Shown here piece after piece: positions 60,120 through 64,000 of a DNA stretch of 64,000 bases. Made by a program: the position numbers and the translations under genes. Within the stretch, counting starts at the first letter, position 1; every line of letters begins with the position of its first letter. Source of the DNA: Isoetes taiwanensis (taxonomy: Eukaryota; Streptophyta; Lycopodiopsida; Isoetales; Isoetaceae); the NCBI GenBank assembly GCA_021234155.1, contig JAJEKV010000066.1:436001-500000 (forward strand). Direction: 5' to 3'. Below the pieces are notes generated by a model. It made no database searches. It was not told the DNA's origin and saw only the letters and a program-made list of their open reading frames with translations.

Positions 60120-62596
60120 CATCAATGAAGCATTTATCCTTCTTAACTTCTGGAAAACAGGTTTGCATCCTTCCTTAATTTTAATTTCAAATTGACATAC
60201 CTCCCTTTTGATGCCAATAAGTCGCACGCAAATAATCTCCGCTTTCTTCAAAAAAACTCGTAACCTCTTTCTGATTCTGAGTGTCAAACAAATCTCCAAC
60301 AAATGAAATTCTTTGCTTACCATTTTTAGTAATAATGACCTCCCTGTTTATTCCTCTCTTAATGAACTAATAACTAGGATAGGACAGTTCTCTGACCTCA
60401 TCAGCATCAATCTCATCTTCAAGAATAGCTCCCTTAGACAAGTATGTCATGAGGGTTTCTCTACACAAAGCATCAACCTCCCAGTTGTGTTCTTGTGGAT
60501 TTTCCAGGAAGCAAAGCTCGAAAGCACTCCCAAAGTCTGATTCTTCAAGGTTTCCATGTCTCCATTCTTATTTGATATTCCCTTGAAATTTGCCTACAAA
60601 TTAACTGAGAATCGCCATAAATATGAATATTAGCAATTTCCATGGCCTTAGCTTCTTGAAGGTCTACAATCAAAGCTTTATACTCTGCCACATTAGAAGT
60701 AACTTGAGGATAAATCCTTCCTACCTTAGCTAGAAGTTTATTGGAAGAATCTTTTAAAATAGCAGCAGATGATGTAACATTTATAATTTGGAAATGCCTC
60801 CATCAAATCATAAAAATCCAGATGGCCCTTGCTTGGTAGGAAGGGCACACTCCATGGTTAAGGGGATCTCCTCATATTTCCTTTTCCATGTACCTGCCAA
60901 CCTGTAAGATCCCAAAGGTTCCTCGATTAGCATTTCTTTTACAAAGCTTACCTCTTCTTTGGAACCATAGGAGCCGTCTTGATTGTAGATGGTAGCAATT
61001 TGAGATCCATTGGAGATGGTGCCTTTCCCTTGAGACCACATTGGCCTGACAGCTACAATAGACATCCATCTCCTTCCCAGCAACAAGTCATAAATATCAG
61101 ATTCCTCTTCAACATCTTCAACACGGAGCCATTGGCTCATCATAATTGGTTTGTTGGAGCAATCTCTTCCTGTAAGTAGGTGCAACTTTCGACAAGGTAA
61201 AGAGATCTACACTTACTTTGGAGTTTTTGAGCAAGATATCTACCTCATCAAGATCTTGATCCTTCTTACCATACCTTTGTTGTGGAGGTGGAACTATCAT
61301 CTGAGAAGGTGCCTCAGCAAGGGTCTGTAAAGGTGGCACTCTATGGGGACATGTGTACTTGCTTCAGCATGCACATTGACCTCATTCATGCTTCTAGTTT
61401 GTACTACCATGACCTCCTCAGCTTTTGGAATGTCTGTAGCCTGTATAAACCTTATGGAGGTACTTGATTCAGCAAATCCTACTTAAGGACTTGGTTCTGG
61501 CCTCTTTTCCTGTTTTGCAAAGTATTCTTTAACTGCACACTTGACATCAATATGATCAGTTTCTTTATAGAAAGCAGAAATAGGACATTCCGTTCCAAAA
61601 TGACCTTTTCTATTATGTAGGACACACTTTCCAATAGCAGATATCAGTTGGATGTGTATTCCTACTACAATGAATGCATTCAGGATAGGTTTTACCTACT
61701 CTAGAAGTTTTAAGTTCAATAAGTTGTTTGGTTACTTCTGCTAGAGCTTCAGTCACCTTAGAAAGATCTGCTTTGACTTCTGAAATTTGAGAATCTGCCT
61801 CCTCATCCTTAGATTTTTTCTTAATGCACAGCATAGACTAGAACAGAGTGATTTGGCTCATAAGTGCCATCAATGGCATCAGGATAAAAAGGATCATGGT
61901 GGAAAATATGGTGTTTTTCTGGTAGGATAGAAAGCATCTTTGTAAGCTCTGTTGTTTTGGCAAAAGACTTCATAAATGGAGTCAAAGCCTTTAGCAGCTT
62001 GGATCTTGATGAGTTTTCTCTGAATCTCAGGTCTAGAAGATGACCCTCTGATAAAAGATGAAACTAGAAAAAGTGTTGGGGTTGTGACTTGGGACTTTTG
62101 GCACCTGTTCATAAAGGCACTGGATCTTTCCCTTATATTGGCTCATACTTTCATCTGCATAGATAGAGAAACTTTGCAATTCATTAACAAGATCGTTGGG
62201 AGCAGAAAGCTTACCAAATCTATCCAAAAACTTTGTGACCAGCTCATCCCATGAGGTGGTTCTCATCAGCTTCCCATAAGTAAGCCAAGCACTAGCCTCA
62301 CTTTCCTCTTTAAAGCACTTCTCGAACTCTGATAGCTTACAACCTTTTTTGAAACCATAACACCCTATAATAACCTTCAAATGTCCTCAAGAATGTTTAA
62401 CACTCATACTAGAATCAAAAGTAGGCAAAGGAGTAGGGATATTCAGTTCAAACTGATATGGCATGCTTTGGAGGAAATTTCTTGAGAGACTAGGAGGCAG
62501 AGGCCTCTCCCTCATATGTTCAGATGTTTCAACATCCTCTTGTGGTTCTTGTTCAGCTGGAAACATCTGTTTTGGAGTCATGAGTTCTTGAGATCC
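60120..62596 (-). pseudogene. Gypsy-2 gag, protease region, extra RNase H and RT lead-in
   Basis: Minus-strand blocks in order: Gag (PYQFELNIPTPLPTFD; WDELVTKFLDRFGKLSAPNDL) at 62596-61894; the zinc-knuckle region with KADLSKVTEALAEVTKQLIEL and CIHCSRNTHPTDIC at 61834-61510; the protease C-terminal part (SDIYDLLLGRRWMSIVAV) around 61100; an RNase H-like block (AKVGRIYPQVTSNVAEYKALI, IYGDSQLICRQI) at about 60735-60590; and the RT lead-in (CQFEIKIKEGCKPVFQKLRRINAS) ending near 60120. Frames are broken throughout. The order repeats that of gypsy-1, with RNase H-like before RT. The rest of RT appears at 53344. Confidence 0.87.
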
Positions 62597-62623
62597 AGGA
62601 AAATCTCGGTAAAACCTCCAAGA

Positions 62624-63605
62624 TGTTGACCGTCAACCTGGCTTTCGCTCAAGTTGGGATTAGAACCTCTAGAACACTTAAGGTGATCAGTCTGTGTAAG
62701 AAACTTTCAGAGAAATATCTTAAATATTAAAGAGTTCATACCTTTCCCATGTCAAGAATATAGAGCTTTTCACTCAAATCGATGTAGCAAGCAGGGATGG
62801 ATTGGTTCTTAAGGTCAAATGGTTTGGAATGATGTAGAGAAGTTGTAGGAATGCAATGGAGAAATTTTTGACCAAGTCAAAGCTGGAACCTAAAAGTTAT
62901 ATGAGTTCAAACTCGGGTCAAAAAATGGTCAATGGCAATCAAAGTATAAAGAGTGATAAAAAAAATAGAATTCGAGTTGCCTGATTATTTTTTTGACAAA
63001 ATTCCAAAGCAGAGAGGTATTAAATAATCTTATAGTATGGTGCAGGAAGTCAGATTCAAATTTGAATCAACAAAAATATTTTTGAGCACAAATTTGCATT
63101 AACACAGTCAAGAACAATATCAGATAGAAAGGACAAATTTGTAACTCGAGTTTGGATGGGTTTTTTTTGGATTTTCTTTCACATGCAGGTACTAATATAC
63201 GAGGAAATAGATGACAACTTGTCAAAATAGGATTTGGATCTATAGATGTTCTCCTGGATAATGTTTTGAGATGATAAAATCTAAGAAATCATATCAGAGA
63301 TGATTTTTCAACTTGATAGACATTTTTCATTGATAAAGAAGGTCATGTAGGACATAATAGAATTGTGCAGAAGGTAATCAATTCCTCAAACACACCTATA
63401 GGTCTTTCAAATCAATAATAACAATAATAAATGGTATTTCAATCAGATCTTTTGCAGATCAAATCGAGGAGTATGCAGTAGCTTCAAGAATCCTTCAGAT
63501 CATGTTTCTCATGTATCAATGCCAGATTTGAGTGCGTCTGTGCCTTCAAAAAGTTTCTATAACCATCTCCTTGGTATATAGTTTAAACTTTTCAAATTTT
63601 TGGCA
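62624..63605 (-). repeat. Gypsy-2 5' LTR (intact)
   Basis: On the element's strand it starts TGCCAAAAATTTG at 63605 and ends GTCAACA at 62624, followed by TCTTGGAGGTTTTACC, the same post-LTR motif as in gypsy-1. It aligns with 37845-38552 plus 50640-50896. It separates gag (62596) from another pol remnant (63690 onward), so it may be shared by two tandem elements. Confidence 0.85.
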
Positions 63606-63689
63606 TTTTAGGCCTTGATTTAAGCATTAATGGGTTCCTTAAGAGTGGGAATACAAGAATAAAGTAGTTTGGAGTTTAGGGAGCTGATT

Positions 63690-64000
63690 CCGGCGAGATT
63701 CGAGTCCTCAGATTTGAAAGGGTCTTGAAGAAACAATAGGATTAATGCAGCTGGAAGAAGAATTTTCTTTCCAAAGATTTGGCACTGATGGCAGGTCTTT
63801 ATGATATCATAACAATCTTTAAAAACTGTAGGCCAATAGTATCCTCACCTGAGAATCCTTTTTGTTGTTGTATTCCCAGCAAAATAACCTCCACAGATGC
63901 TCTTATGCATTTTGTTGATGATCATGGTACCTTCTCCTTCATTAACACATCTTAGCAAGACTCCATCCCTGTTAATTCTGCATAGAACATCATCAATCAG
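63690..64000 (-). pseudogene. Second gypsy-2-like pol fragment (H2C2 region), continues off the window
   Basis: The minus strand encodes LIDDVLCRINRDGVLLRCV, MHKSICGGYFAGNTTTKK and the CDQCQ-like finger. It is nearly identical to 52560-52870 in the same orientation. It is truncated near 63690, about 85 bases before the LTR, so the integrase core is missing. Confidence 0.85.

Overview
This is nuclear DNA from a land plant. The evidence is GT-AG introns in a plant-type 2-oxoglutarate dioxygenase, a decayed plant aspartic proteinase with a saposin-like insert, Ty1/copia and Tat-like Ty3/gypsy retrotransposons, hAT transposons and a fragment of plant-type mitochondrial 26S rDNA. Low gene density, AT-rich spacers and deeply nested old retroelements would suit a large, repeat-rich genome such as a gymnosperm's. 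The sequence alone does not fix the taxon.

Layout. 1-3490: spacer with low-complexity tracts and no recognised gene. 3491-9001: a Ty1/copia element on the minus strand. Its 599-bp LTRs differ at two positions, yet its polyprotein carries three lesions, one of which removes the reverse transcriptase YxDD site. 9002-18852: the genic part. It holds a complete four-exon 2OG-Fe(II) dioxygenase (10143-11623), an aspartic proteinase pseudogene (13086-14452) and an intact single-exon gene for a His/Lys/Glu-rich hydrophilic LEA-like protein (15938-16477). 18853-19682: a non-autonomous hAT element with 17-bp perfect TIRs and a perfect 8-bp target duplication. About 20020-21060: a mitochondrial-derived insert with a 26S rRNA 3' fragment and a group II intron domain V-like motif.

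21143-46235 is a tandem duplication (21143-32815 and 32816-46235). It carries the left flank and most of a Tat-like gypsy element (gypsy-1). The full gypsy-1 copy is 38554-50639, with 2.6-3.1-kb LTRs and target duplication ATGTA. It is inserted in the 3' LTR of a second, minus-strand gypsy element (gypsy-2). Gypsy-2 sequence resumes at 50640-53344, is interrupted by about 6.8 kb, and continues at 60120-62596 up to its 5' LTR at 62624-63605. The interruption holds degenerate repeats and a 4.16-kb hAT element with decayed transposase, TIRs and TSD; a SINE-like unit lies inside that hAT. The last 300 bases are pol of another gypsy-2-like copy.

The two most interesting points follow. (1) In both gypsy families an RNase H-like domain of the additional 'archaeal-type' kind lies between protease and reverse transcriptase, upstream of RT, while the ordinary RNase H after RT looks degenerate. 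(2) About 28.7-41.6 kb behaves like unpolished long-read consensus. Compared with its clean duplicates it differs mainly at CAG/CTG trinucleotides while AT-rich stretches stay identical, which suggests basecalling errors at CHG-methylated cytosines. Apart from the dioxygenase and the LEA-like gene, everything coding here is transposon-derived or decayed.
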